Assembly (NCBI GenBank): GCA_013823855.1
Contig: PNMW01000042.1
Coordinates: 22,401 to 86,400 of the forward strand
Length of the DNA stretch: 64,000 nt
From: Lysobacteraceae bacterium
GTDB taxonomy: Bacteria; Pseudomonadota; Gammaproteobacteria; Nevskiales; Nevskiaceae
Direction of reading: 5' to 3'
Of the stretch, positions 28,573 through 38,300 are shown piece by piece. The position numbers and the translations under genes were made by a program. Position 1 is the stretch's first letter. Every line of letters starts with the position of its first letter. The notes below the pieces were generated by a model that was not told the DNA's origin, made no database searches, and saw only the letters and a list, made by a program, of their open reading frames with translations.

Positions 28573-29517
28573 ATGGCCGCACTTCCGATTCAGGGTGGCA
28601 GCACCTACCCGAACGTTTCCCTCGCCGCTAACGGCGACATCATCCCGACCCTGTGGTCGCAGCGCTGCACCGTCAAGCACTACGGCTCGGTCATCGCCCC
28701 CGAGATCTGCAACAACGACTGGGAAGGCGAAATCAAGTCGATGGGCCAGCGCATCGTCATTCCGCGCACCCCGACCGTGACCGTCATCGACGGTAACAAG
28801 GACGTCGACCTCGACACCGCCGGCCTCTACAACACGCCGACCACTCCGGCGAGCGAGCTGGAGATCAACCAGCGCGAAATCTACGGCTTCGCGATTGAAG
28901 ACGTGGATGCGTTCCAGACCAACACGAACTATCTGGACCGCCTCGCCGAAGACGCGGTGAAGCAGACCGCGATCCGTCAGGACACCAAGATCCTGGCCGG
29001 CATCGCGACCCGCATCGCGGCCACCAACCGTGGCGCGGCCAACGGCCTCGGCGGCACCGGTGCGCCGGTGACGATCAGCGCGACCAACGCGCTGAACTTC
29101 CTGATGCGGATGAAGCGCATCCTGAAGCAGCAGGGCGTCTCGCAGTACGGCCTGAAGTGCGTCGTCGGCCCGAAGTTCGCGCAGATCCTGAAGAACACCG
29201 ACCTGAAGTCGGCGCTGGTCACCGGTGACGACGTCGGTGTGATCCGCAACGGTCGCCTCGGCGAGATCGACGGCCTGATGCTGTACGAGTCGATCTACCT
29301 GCCGCAGTTCACCGAGGGCGCGAACACCGCCGAGTACGTCTATGTCATCCACCCGGATGGCCTGACCTGGGCGATGCAGTACAGCCTGCCGGAGTACATC
29401 CGACTGCAGAACAAGTTCAAGTCGGGCATCCGAGGCCAGCTGCTGTGGGGCTACAACGTGGTTGAGCCGACCTACCTCGCCGCCGGCTACGTCATCTACG
29501 ACGCGAACTCGCTGTAA
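28573..29517 (+). CDS. Major capsid protein
   Basis: A 314-residue coat protein starting at an ATG with GGAG nearby. It has features of podoviral HK97-fold coats: SLAANGDIIPTLWSQRCTVK near the N-terminus, DVDAFQTNTNYLDRLAEDAV as the spine helix region, LNFLMRMKRILKQQGVSQYG and a C-terminal strand YNVVEPTYLAAGYVIYD. GC-rich, highly biased codons are consistent with strong expression. A stable hairpin follows the gene. Confidence 0.88.
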   Translation: MAALPIQGGSTYPNVSLAANGDIIPTLWSQRCTVKHYGSVIAPEICNNDWEGEIKSMGQRIVIPRTPTVTVIDGNKDVDLDTAGLYNTPTTPASELEINQREIYGFAIEDVDAFQTNTNYLDRLAEDAVKQTAIRQDTKILAGIATRIAATNRGAANGLGGTGAPVTISATNALNFLMRMKRILKQQGVSQYGLKCVVGPKFAQILKNTDLKSALVTGDDVGVIRNGRLGEIDGLMLYESIYLPQFTEGANTAEYVYVIHPDGLTWAMQYSLPEYIRLQNKFKSGIRGQLLWGYNVVEPTYLAAGYVIYDANSL

Positions 29518-29558
29518 GGCCTCGACGAAACACCGCGACCAAGAGTCGTCCGCAACAC

Positions 29559-29584
29559 GCGGGCGCGGCTTCGGCTGCGCCCGC
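29559..29584 (+). other. Stable UUCG hairpin after the capsid gene
   Basis: GCGGGCGCGGC (29559-29569) pairs with GCTGCGCCCGC (29574-29584), including one G-U pair, around a TTCG loop, making an 11-bp stem in RNA. No T-run follows, so it is more likely an mRNA-stabilising or partial termination structure than a full terminator. It separates the coat gene from the next small gene. Confidence 0.6.
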
Positions 29585-29603
29585 TCCATCAAGGAGCAAC
29601 CCC

Positions 29604-29768
29604 ATGAAGACCAGCACCAGCAACTTCAACAAGAAGTGCGAGCCGAAATCGACCTACGCCGCGCCGAACGCGGCTGTCGGCGCCGACAGCAAGCCGAGCA
29701 GCTACCGGGCCTCGCAGGACCCGATCAAGTCGAACCAGATGGCCGGTTCGCCGATGAAGCAGGGCTAA
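29604..29768 (+). CDS. Small virion-region protein (54 aa)
   Basis: An ATG at 29604 preceded by AAGGAG opens 54 codons: MKTSTSNFNKKCEPKSTYAA, PNAAVGADSKPSSYRASQDP and IKSNQMAGSPMKQG. The product is basic, Ser/Asn/Lys-rich and probably unfolded. The ribosome site and position right after the coat gene support expression. A decoration or DNA-contacting role is possible, but there is no family match. Confidence 0.68.
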   Translation: MKTSTSNFNKKCEPKSTYAAPNAAVGADSKPSSYRASQDPIKSNQMAGSPMKQG

Positions 29769-29835
29769 GGCGCAGGCCTGAAGCCAATCGCCGGGGCGCG
29801 GGCATCCGCGCCTCGGCCACCAGGAGACACCCGCA

Positions 29836-30384
29836 ATGCCCCGACTCAAGAAGACCGCCGGCGCTCCGACTGCGCCGGCCGCGCCGCCTGTCGTTCAGCC
29901 CCCGGCCGCGCTGCGCGCCGCCGCGCCCGCCGTGTCGATGCCCGCACAGAAGTACCTGATTGACGCCGACGGCATCCCGCTGCCGTACAACGCCGAGGTG
30001 CATGCGCAGAACCCGTCGCTGCGCCTCGTGCACGCGCTGCCGACCAGCTACGTCAACAAGGTGCGTGCCTACTCGGCGAACGAGCGCGCCGCCCAGCAGG
30101 CCCAGGCCGCGCAGCTTGCCGAGCTGGAGCAGATCCGGCTTAACGCCATCGAGGCCGAAAACCGCCGGGCCGCTGCTGCGCGTGAGGCCATGCTGTCGCA
30201 CACCCTGAGCGACCAGGCCGAGCAGGACCTGCTGACGCCGGGGACGTTCCTGATCTCCGAGGCCAGCGCGCCGCAGCTCGTCGCGTTTGCCAAGGAGAAC
30301 TTCGGCACCGATCTCGACGAGACGCTGCCGGTCGAAGAACTGCGCGCCGAAGTCGCGATGCTGGCCGGCCTCGAAGCGGAGTAA
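29836..30384 (+). CDS. Structural-region protein (182 aa)
   Basis: Preceded by AGGAG, the product starts MPRLKKTAGAPTAPAAPPVV with a Pro/Ala-rich leader of about 35 residues. A small folded segment follows (MPAQKYLIDADGIPLPYNAE, VHAQNPSLRLVHALPTSYVN), then a charged coiled coil and an acidic helical C-terminus. It lies between coat and connector genes. Its role is probably in the head or its completion; no diagnostic motif is seen. The gap before it (29769-29835) contains a GC hairpin around 29795-29812. Confidence 0.65.
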   Translation: MPRLKKTAGAPTAPAAPPVVQPPAALRAAAPAVSMPAQKYLIDADGIPLPYNAEVHAQNPSLRLVHALPTSYVNKVRAYSANERAAQQAQAAQLAELEQIRLNAIEAENRRAAAAREAMLSHTLSDQAEQDLLTPGTFLISEASAPQLVAFAKENFGTDLDETLPVEELRAEVAMLAGLEAE

Positions 30385-30387
30385 GTG

Positions 30388-31053
30388 ATGGGGACGATCG
30401 CTGCCAGCGTCATCCTCAACCGAGCAGCGAAGACGCTGCTGGATGAAACGGGGGTGACGTGGCAGCCGTCGGAACTGCTCGACTACCTGCGGGCGGGCAT
30501 CAACGCCGTCTTTCTGTTCAAGCAGGACTGCAGCACCCGCAACGTGCCGCACGCGCTGGCCGCAGGCAGCAAGCAGGCGATCCCGCAAGACGGCACTCAG
30601 GCGCTCGATGTCGTCCGCAACCTTGGGCCAGCCGGCGCGACGCCTGGAGCGGCGATCCGGCAGGTGGAGCGGGAGACGCTGGATCGGGACGACCCGAACT
30701 GGCACACCGCGACTGGCCCGCAGGTGCTGCACGTCACGTTCGACAAGCGCGACCCGCGCACCTTCTACGTCTACCCGCGACCGCCAGGCGCGTGGTCGGT
30801 GGAGCTGGTCTACGCGGCGCACCCGCAGCGCATTGAATCCGCCAGCGACGTGCTGCCGATCGACGACCTCTACGAGACGCCGCTGCACGCCTACGTCGTG
30901 GCGTACGCCTACTTCAAGAACGCCAAGCGCGGCGACGTCGCGAAGTCGCAGGCCTACCTCGGCATGTTTACGCAGATGATCGGCGCCAAGTCGGCCGCGC
31001 AGTTTCAGTTCGCGCCGCTGCCGTCGCCGGTCGATAGCCAGAAGGATCGCTGA
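30388..31053 (+). CDS. Head-tail adaptor-like protein
   Basis: A 221-residue protein from the ATG at 30388 (a GTG at 30385 would add one residue). MGTIAASVILNRAAKTLLDE, TGVTWQPSELLDYLRAGINA and VLHVTFDKRDPRTFYVYPRP, then the ELVYAAHPQRIESASDVLPI segment, match a family of podophage adaptor proteins (often DUF6682) encoded between coat and tail genes. It would sit under the portal ring. No start other than ATG/GTG here fits the spacing. Confidence 0.7.
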   Translation: MGTIAASVILNRAAKTLLDETGVTWQPSELLDYLRAGINAVFLFKQDCSTRNVPHALAAGSKQAIPQDGTQALDVVRNLGPAGATPGAAIRQVERETLDRDDPNWHTATGPQVLHVTFDKRDPRTFYVYPRPPGAWSVELVYAAHPQRIESASDVLPIDDLYETPLHAYVVAYAYFKNAKRGDVAKSQAYLGMFTQMIGAKSAAQFQFAPLPSPVDSQKDR

Positions 31054-31691
31054 TGGCCGACCTGTCCTACGTCGCGCAACTGGTGCGCGCGAAGATCCGT
31101 GGCCCCAGCGAGCCGGCGATCCGTCTGGCGATCATCGAGTCGGCGAGGCAGTTCTGTACCGAGTCGTGGTTCGTGCGCCGCACGGTGATCGCCGACCTGG
31201 TGCCGGACACCGAGACCTACCAACTGCTGCTGGATGGCAGCACCGACCTCGAGATCATCGGCGTCCGTGCAGCCGATGTGCAGGCGCTGGACGGTGGCGA
31301 AATCCGTCCGCTGGTCGACGAGGATTTCAGCGGTGTCGAGCCCGGCCGCACAGCAAGGCAGCCGACGGTCTACCAGTTCGTGCCGTACGGGTTCATCGCG
31401 GTGCGGCCGGTGCCAACCGAAGCCGGGCTGATGCGCGTCGAAGTCGCCTGCACGGTGGCCGATGATGCGCAGACGCTTCCCGACGACCTGATCACCGAGT
31501 ACGCCCGGGCGCTGTCACAGGGCGCTCTGGCTGCTCTGCAGACGCAGGCTGGCACCGACTGGTTCAACCCGAACATGGCCGCGTCGAATCAGGCCATGTA
31601 CTCGGCAGCTGTGACCAACGCCAAGGGCCGCAGCCTGCGGAACTTCAACCGGCGCAACCTGCGCGCTCGACCGGCCCGATTCATCGTATGA
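31053..31691 (+). CDS. Tail connector-like protein (212 aa)
   Basis: A 212-residue protein whose ATG overlaps the previous stop by one base. The order helix-strand-helix, with EPAIRLAIIESARQFCTESW, FVRRTVIADLVPDTETYQLL and PDDLITEYARALSQGALAAL, resembles the gateway or connector proteins that follow the adaptor in podophages. The C-terminus is strongly basic (NFNRRNLRARPARFIV). It probably joins the portal complex to the tail hub. No enzymatic signature. Confidence 0.68.
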   Translation: MADLSYVAQLVRAKIRGPSEPAIRLAIIESARQFCTESWFVRRTVIADLVPDTETYQLLLDGSTDLEIIGVRAADVQALDGGEIRPLVDEDFSGVEPGRTARQPTVYQFVPYGFIAVRPVPTEAGLMRVEVACTVADDAQTLPDDLITEYARALSQGALAALQTQAGTDWFNPNMAASNQAMYSAAVTNAKGRSLRNFNRRNLRARPARFIV

Positions 31692-32740
31692 GCGGGAAGG
31701 CGCTGTTCCGCCGCTACGGCTGGACACTGCCAACCATCGACTCCCTCGGGCTCGGCCGCGCCTCGTTCTCGGCGATCACCTATACCGCGAACAACGACGG
31801 CGGCACGGCCACGATCGGCGTCGACCGCACCGGCGGCGCCAACGGCGTCTTGCGGGTCAGCTACGCCACGCAGCCCGGTACCGCGATTGCCGGCATCGAC
31901 TATCAGCCCGTGCAGGGCATGTTGACCTGGGCGAACGGCGATGCCGCCCGGAAGTTTTTCACGGTGCCGATCATCGACACGCTGGAGCAGACCGGCACGG
32001 TGACGGTGCTGCTCTCGCTGATTGCCAGCGACTCCCTGCTGGGTGATCGCCGCACGGCGGTGCTGCAGATCAATCGCGATCTTATCCAGACCGCGATCAC
32101 GCCGAGCGACGACCTGCTGCTCGACCCGATCCCGTATGCCGGCATCTTCGCCCCCAACGGTGGGCGCGTCGCGCTTGAGGGATCAGATGGCGGCGTTGTG
32201 GTGCTCGACCTCGCGCCGGGCTCGACTTTCACCGGCATGTACCCGCGTCGAGTCCTGGAGACGGGCACCGACGCCGGCATCGTGCTTTTCGGCCTCAACC
32301 GGCCGGGCCAGATCGGGCCATCAGCCAATGCCGGTGATCGCGTCCTGCTGGTAGTTCCGAGCGACGTCGATCCGCTGCCGATCCCGGCACTGGGTGGCTT
32401 CTACCTGCCAAACGGCGGCGCCATCACGTTCACGACCGAGGGCGGGGTGGAGCAGGTGGTCCTGCCGCCGCGCACTGCATACCGCAGCGGCGCCGTGCTC
32501 CGCATCAGCGCCACCGGCACCGACGCCGAGCCGATCTATGCGTTCGTGCGCGAGATCAACGTCGGGCCGCAGCGCTTGGTGTTCAGCGACACAGGCGACC
32601 GCTTGGTGTTCAGCGATTTCGGGAAGCCGCTGACGTTCTTCGACGACGACATCCCCCAGGAATCAACCCTCACTTTCGGCGCCTTCGGGGCGCCGATTGT
32701 TTTTTCAGCGACCGGAATCCAACTCAGGTTCACGACATGA
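31688..32740 (+). CDS. Virion protein with a Calx-beta domain
   Basis: A 350-residue protein. Residues about 27-130 form a Calx-beta module: TANNDGGTATIGVDRTGGAN, GTAIAGIDYQPVQGMLTWAN, DAARKFFTVPIIDTLEQTGT, ending TAVLQINRD. The remainder is beta-rich with short repeats (GGRVALEGSDGG and GGAITFTTEGGV; QRLVFSDTGD then DRLVFSDFG). Calx-beta modules bind calcium and serve adhesion in cell-surface proteins, so this may decorate the capsid or tail and contact the host surface. It overlaps both neighbours by four bases. Confidence 0.75.
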   Translation: MSGKALFRRYGWTLPTIDSLGLGRASFSAITYTANNDGGTATIGVDRTGGANGVLRVSYATQPGTAIAGIDYQPVQGMLTWANGDAARKFFTVPIIDTLEQTGTVTVLLSLIASDSLLGDRRTAVLQINRDLIQTAITPSDDLLLDPIPYAGIFAPNGGRVALEGSDGGVVVLDLAPGSTFTGMYPRRVLETGTDAGIVLFGLNRPGQIGPSANAGDRVLLVVPSDVDPLPIPALGGFYLPNGGAITFTTEGGVEQVVLPPRTAYRSGAVLRISATGTDAEPIYAFVREINVGPQRLVFSDTGDRLVFSDFGKPLTFFDDDIPQESTLTFGAFGAPIVFSATGIQLRFTT

Positions 32741-34413
32741 CCGATCTCAATGTGCTGGCGCCTCTCAACTCGGCGCCGCTGGGGCAGGCCGACGAAATTG
32801 TGGTGAAGCGCCAAGGCGACGAATCGGCGACTCGCGCGCCTGCCAGTGCGTTCCCGATCAGCACCGCAACAGCACAGGCGCTCGATCTTCTGGCGACGAC
32901 TGCAGCCAACGACGCCACACTGAAGGCCGACGCAGCGCGCGGCGCGGCGATCAGCGCCGCAGCGACGGATGCCAGCAGCAAGGCGAACGCAGCGCAGAGC
33001 GCAGCCGCGACGGACGCATCAAGCAAGGCCAGCGCGGCGCAGGCTGCCGCGATTTCTGCTGCGGCCACCGACGCCACCGCCAAGGCCAATGCGGCGCGCG
33101 ATTCGGCGAACCTGACGGCGGCGAACACTTATCTGCCCCTGACGGCACGCGGCGCGGCACAGGGCGTGGCGCCGCTCGTTGATGGACAGGTGCCGGCGCT
33201 GTACCTCGCCGGCGCTCAAGACGAGATCTTGGAGTTCAACACTTTCGGCGACTTCCCGTCGCCGGGGTCGACCAACAAGATGTATCTCGCATTCGACACC
33301 GGGAAGCTCTATCGCTGGGCCTCCACTCAGTACGTCGAAATTTCGCCTTCGCCGGGCAGCACTGACGATGTGCCGGAGGGGCCAAGTGGCTTGAGGCGCT
33401 ACTTCAACGACGAGCGCGTCAACGCTGCGGTGCTGAGCGGCATGGTGTTCAACGTCCTCACGGACGTCGTCAACGGCGACACGGTACGCGTCGCGATCGG
33501 CAAGCTGCAGGGCCGTCTGGCCGACGCGATCAGCGGCTTTGCGAACCGGGTGCTGACGACGGTACTCAGCGGCCTTCCTTTGTCGTCCGATGCGCAGGTG
33601 ACGGCAGCGACGAGCGTGCGCGATGGCATCGGCCGGCTGCAGGTTCAGAGCAACGGCAAACTGACCCGCCGCACTGCGAACGGCATCGACACTTCGCTCG
33701 GCACCATCAACGACCGACAGCTCGTGCAGTTGCAGGGCACGGTGTTCCAAGGTGTCGACTCCATCAGCGACACGTCCTACACGCTCGCGACGCGACCTCC
33801 GGCTGCAGGAAATGCCGACGAGGTGATCCGACTCAAGAACGTCGGCAACGTGCGAAGCGTCTGGCAGGAATCCAACGGCGTGAACTGGGGGATGCAGAAC
33901 GGCCACGGCGTCATCACCCAGGAAGCCTTCCCTGCGAGCAAGGCATTCACCGCAGCCCCGACGACCGGCACCTATGTCGATCTGCCGGACAGCTACATCA
34001 TCCAGGGCGGCATCCTCAACGAGAACAGCCAGGTCCGAATCCGGCCCCGCTTCAGCGCCAACCAGAACACATCGCAGAACCAGGTGCAGGTGCTGATCAA
34101 CGGCCAGCTGGCGTACGAAAGCACTGCAGGCGCCTGGTACCAGCAGATGGCCGAGATCCGGTTCAGCAATCTGGGCGCGCTGAACGCACAGCAGCTGTTC
34201 GGCCCGGGCACCACCGGCACTGGCTTCGGCAACAGCAACGCCGCACAGACCGCCGGCGAAGTCGCGCCGAACAACGGCTCGCTACGCAGCTACGACACGT
34301 CGGCGGACCTCACGATCACCTTCAAGGTGCGCGACAACGCCACGCCGGCGGGCAACGCGTCCACCCTTGCCGTGAAGCTGGCCGGCATGACCATCGAGGT
34401 CTTCGACCGGTGA
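32737..34413 (+). CDS. Tail fibre-like protein with Ala-rich coiled coil
   Basis: A 558-residue fibre-type protein. Residues 1-45 are a likely virion anchor. Residues about 50-135 are a trimeric-coil repeat built on DAT/DAS-KA-A words (ISAAATDASSKANAAQSAAA). Then come a GDFPSPGSTNKMYLAFDTGK segment common in phage fibres, helical linkers and a C-terminal beta domain of about 190 residues (QVRIRPRFSANQNTSQNQVQ, TFKVRDNATPAGNASTLAVK). It probably binds the host receptor or carries the polysaccharide-degrading proteins encoded next. Confidence 0.78.
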   Translation: MTDLNVLAPLNSAPLGQADEIVVKRQGDESATRAPASAFPISTATAQALDLLATTAANDATLKADAARGAAISAAATDASSKANAAQSAAATDASSKASAAQAAAISAAATDATAKANAARDSANLTAANTYLPLTARGAAQGVAPLVDGQVPALYLAGAQDEILEFNTFGDFPSPGSTNKMYLAFDTGKLYRWASTQYVEISPSPGSTDDVPEGPSGLRRYFNDERVNAAVLSGMVFNVLTDVVNGDTVRVAIGKLQGRLADAISGFANRVLTTVLSGLPLSSDAQVTAATSVRDGIGRLQVQSNGKLTRRTANGIDTSLGTINDRQLVQLQGTVFQGVDSISDTSYTLATRPPAAGNADEVIRLKNVGNVRSVWQESNGVNWGMQNGHGVITQEAFPASKAFTAAPTTGTYVDLPDSYIIQGGILNENSQVRIRPRFSANQNTSQNQVQVLINGQLAYESTAGAWYQQMAEIRFSNLGALNAQQLFGPGTTGTGFGNSNAAQTAGEVAPNNGSLRSYDTSADLTITFKVRDNATPAGNASTLAVKLAGMTIEVFDR

Positions 34414-35369
34414 GCCTCCTGATCCGCACGCCGCCGCGACCACGTCGTTTCTACGAGCCGAACGACTGGAACCTCGCACTTCCGACGAGCGAAGTGCTCA
34501 CGGTCGGCACAGGCTCCCCCTATGCCGGCGGCGAACTGAAGTATTCCAACGCCACAGCCGCCGACATCGCGCAGTCCGAAGCGGCCGAGATCGATCCCAA
34601 CGTCGGCGACTACGCCGATCGCGACTGGCTGTTCCCGCAGAAGGGGCCAGACGGCAAGTGGGAGGTGGTGTTCCGCACGTCGATTTGGGGTTCGCCATCT
34701 TCGCCGTTCAGTGGCAGCGATCACACCCGATGCGAGCTTCGCGGCATCAAGCGCGGCCCGACGAACAGCGGCAGCACGCGCGGCGATTTCAAGGTTGCCG
34801 ATCGCATGTTCATGGAGGGCGAGTTCCGGCCGCTGCAGTTCCCGGCCCGCGACCGCGACGGCGTCGACAGCGCCACCGGCAACAACCTCACGATGATGCA
34901 GTTGCACCCGGTCGACTCGCTCGATGCGGCGGCAAGCAGTGTGTTCTCCATCATGGCGCTGCGAAAGAACGGCCAGCTGCAGTGCACGCTGACGAACGCT
35001 GACGGCACCAATGCCGCTACGACGCATGGCGTGCCGATCATCCTGCTGTCCGGCGTGCAGCTCGGCGACGTCATCCAGTACGAGTTGACCACCGAAGCGG
35101 ATCGCCTGGAATGGCGAGCGGTGAACGTCACCCGTGCGCCGGGGACGATCGTCACGATGACGCAGTCGATCCCGAACGTGTCGAGCGGCGGCGTCACCCA
35201 GCGCACGCGCTTCCAATACCCGAAGGCGGGCTGCTACCACGCGACCGGCGTCGACAAGAGTCTCGACGCTGCGAAGGCGGTCAACGGCGTGATCCCGCGC
35301 CGCGACATCACCGATTTCGCTGCGGTCGCGTACCGCTATGTTCGCTACCGCTACCTGACCGCCGCCTGA
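34410..35369 (+). CDS. PL7-like alginate lyase (tail depolymerase)
   Basis: A 319-residue protein with the three signatures of polysaccharide lyase family 7: RCELRG (residues 107-112, the R[ST]ELR position), QLH (164-166, the Q[IV]H position) and YPKAGCYHATG (270-280, the YFKAGVYNQ position). It starts from a GTG with WNLALPTSEVLTVGTG, also PL7-like. These residues line the groove where alginate is cleaved by beta-elimination. There is no signal peptide, as expected for a virion component. It lies between the fibre and a second lyase-like tail protein. The RTELR Thr is Cys here, and activity is inferred. Confidence 0.78.
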   Translation: MSLLIRTPPRPRRFYEPNDWNLALPTSEVLTVGTGSPYAGGELKYSNATAADIAQSEAAEIDPNVGDYADRDWLFPQKGPDGKWEVVFRTSIWGSPSSPFSGSDHTRCELRGIKRGPTNSGSTRGDFKVADRMFMEGEFRPLQFPARDRDGVDSATGNNLTMMQLHPVDSLDAAASSVFSIMALRKNGQLQCTLTNADGTNAATTHGVPIILLSGVQLGDVIQYELTTEADRLEWRAVNVTRAPGTIVTMTQSIPNVSSGGVTQRTRFQYPKAGCYHATGVDKSLDAAKAVNGVIPRRDITDFAAVAYRYVRYRYLTAA

Positions 35370-38300
35370 TGTCCGTCACCGGCGCGAACCTGTCAGCTCG
35401 ACGCTGGCAGGCAGACTTCCGTGCGGGTCGCGCTTACGCGAGCGGGCAGGCTGCTCCCGATCCGCGCGGCGAGCTGCTGTGCATGCGCGATGCCGCCGCG
35501 ACGGCGAGCGACAGCGGCGGCGAGACGCTGACGTTCGCGCCCAACGTGCTGCGCGTGACCGATCGTGGCGCCCACGTCGAGCGCACTGGCGAGCAGCTGC
35601 TGACGAACTCGTCGCTGATCCGCCAGGGGGCCGGCCTGCCGGTCGGCTGGCGGCTCCCGGCCGGCGCCACGGTCGAGAACATCGTGTCGACGACCTTCCG
35701 AGGCCTGCCGGCGCTGGTGTTCACGATCCGGGCATCGAACAGCAACGGCGTCGACACCACGTTCCGAGTGGACTTCGAACAGGCCGCTGGCATCCCAATC
35801 CCGGCGGGCCGTGAGGCAATTTTCCACGGGCTTGTTCAGTTGGTGTCGTCCAGCAACGCGGCGCAGCACGCAATGCGCCTGATCCCGCGTCTTGCCGACG
35901 GTGCCGGCACCGCAGACCAGGGCGTGCAGCTTTTCAGTGCCGGCGCGGTATCGGAGTTCAAGTGCCTGCCGGTGATCCCCGACGAGGCGGTGACGCTCCA
36001 CCCCGGCGTCAGCTTCGTGGTGCCGGCAGTGACCATCGGCGTCGTGCGGATCATGGTGGCCGGCTTGCAACTGGAATCCGGCCGCACCGCGACCAGCTTC
36101 ATTCCGCGCGCTGCGGCGGTCGAGGTGTTCACGCCTCGCTTCCCGAATCCCGGCTTTGCCGGCGCGGCACCCGGAACGCCAGGCACGCTGCCGAACGGGT
36201 GGAGCCAGGGCACGATGACCGCGTACCGCGTGCTGGCCTATGACGGCGTCACCGGCGCGCTCGATATTGAGCTGACCGCCACCGCGCGAGTCAGCGCCGG
36301 CCCGGCCGGCGACACTCTCGGCATCCAGATGAACATCGTCCCGCCTGCCGGTCCCGCCGGCCGCGTGGCGGGCTCAATGGGTGAGGTCATCGAGGCCGGC
36401 ATCCAGGCGCAGATCCTCAACGGCGTCACTGACGCGAATCCGCGCCTCAACCTGAGCGCCCGCACCGACACCGGCGAGGTGCTGGCCGGCTTCAACACGT
36501 CGGTGAGCATGCCGCAGCTCAACCTGGTGACCTACACGCGCCGCTTTGCCGGGCCGCTGCCGTCCGACGGCCTGTCGCTGGGCCTGCAGATCTTCCTGTC
36601 GGTGCCGCAGAACCAGACTCGCGTCGTGCAGATGCGCCTCCTGATGCCACGCATCGACCTGGTTACGGTCAGCGGCGACTCCCTGAGCCCGATCCGTCCT
36701 CTGGACGTGGTCCGACTGGCCGCACCGCAGCGCTTCGCTGGCGCCAGCACGGTGGTGATCGAGGCCGAGCAGCCGGCGCTGGTTGCCGAGTCCACGCTGC
36801 TGTCGATTGCGTTCGGCTCCGGCCATCGGCTGCGCCTCGTCGCGGGTCCGCAGGTCGGACTCGTGGTGACACCGCCGGCCGGCGCACCGATTACGCTGCT
36901 GCGCCCGCTATACGCCGCCGCCGGCATCGTGCGGCTCGCGCTGTCCTACGCGGCCGGTCAGGTGGCGATCGGCTTCTCCGACGCCTGCGAAGGCGACTTC
37001 GCGAGCGCGGCGGTGCCCGGGCTTGACCCGGCCACCGTGAACAACGTCTGGCTCGGTTCCGACGACGGCGTCAACGGCATGACGACGGTGATCCGCAGCA
37101 TCGAGGTCGACGTCGGCGCGCAGTCGGCCGAGAACCTGCAGCTGCGCACCCGTGACGCATGGGCGGCGCGGACGTTCGTGCAGCCGCGCGCCGGCATTCG
37201 AGCGCCGTCGCTGCAGCAGGTCGGCGGCTACGTTCCGTCGCGCGTCGAGGTCATCGGGCCGACGCATACCTACGGCCCGATCGGCAACCGCTACCTGTTC
37301 CGCCGGAACGGCGGCGCGGCCATGAACGACGTGCTGCCGCCAGCGAACTCGGTTGGCAGCGTCGAGGGCACGCCGGCGCGCCTCAACATCGTCAACGACG
37401 ACGTGGTTCCGTTGAGCATCACGTCGGCCGGCGGGCTGATCTACCCGCCGTCTGGCACGCTGCCGTACGCGTTGGCCCCGATCACGACACTGGTGATTCC
37501 GCCGGGGCAGCGCGCGCTGGTGTGTGCGGACGGCTACAACCCGGCCACCCAGCAGTGGCAGGCCAACAACGAGAACTGGTGGTTCGTCCTGCGCGACGAC
37601 GACCTCGCGGCGCTTCCGCAGGAATACACCTTCGCGTCGATCTACGGCCCGCCCGATCCCGCGAACCCCAACAGGTCGATCATTTTCCCGCCGGCCTTCG
37701 CCGCCTACAACGCCGACATCGGCCCGCCGCGCCAGCTCGCTGCGGCAGCTGTGAAGCAGATGAACCGCTGGCTGCTGTACGGCAACCAGGTCGACGCCTC
37801 ACGGGGCCTGCGCTTCTTGTACGACGCCTGCGCGGCCGACTACTGGAAGGTGTCTACCGGCATCACGACGATCACGCAGCTTAAGACGCAGATCAACTCG
37901 ACCGGCTTCCCGTATCTGGGCCTGCGCGACTGCGGCAGCGGCACGCCAGAAGAGCATGAGGTGATCCGGCGCTGGTTCGAGGACCGCACCGACCAGACCA
38001 TCGAGTTCTTCGCCGCGCAACGTGCGCAGGGCACCAGCACCGGATCGGCGAACCACTACTACGCCGCCGGCCTGGCTGCAGCGCTGACGTCGCAGATCAG
38101 CGATCGGAACGACTATCTGCAGTTCGCAGTCGACGTCTTCACTTTCGCGATGGAGGAGGCTCACTCGATCCCTGGCCGCGTCGGCTCGCTGCTGCTGGAA
38201 ATGCGCCGAGCCGAGAAGTCGCTGCAGTACCAGTTCCTCGCGATGACGCAGCTGCTGCCGCTCGCCGAAATCCTGCAGCGCAACGGCTTCGACGCCTACG

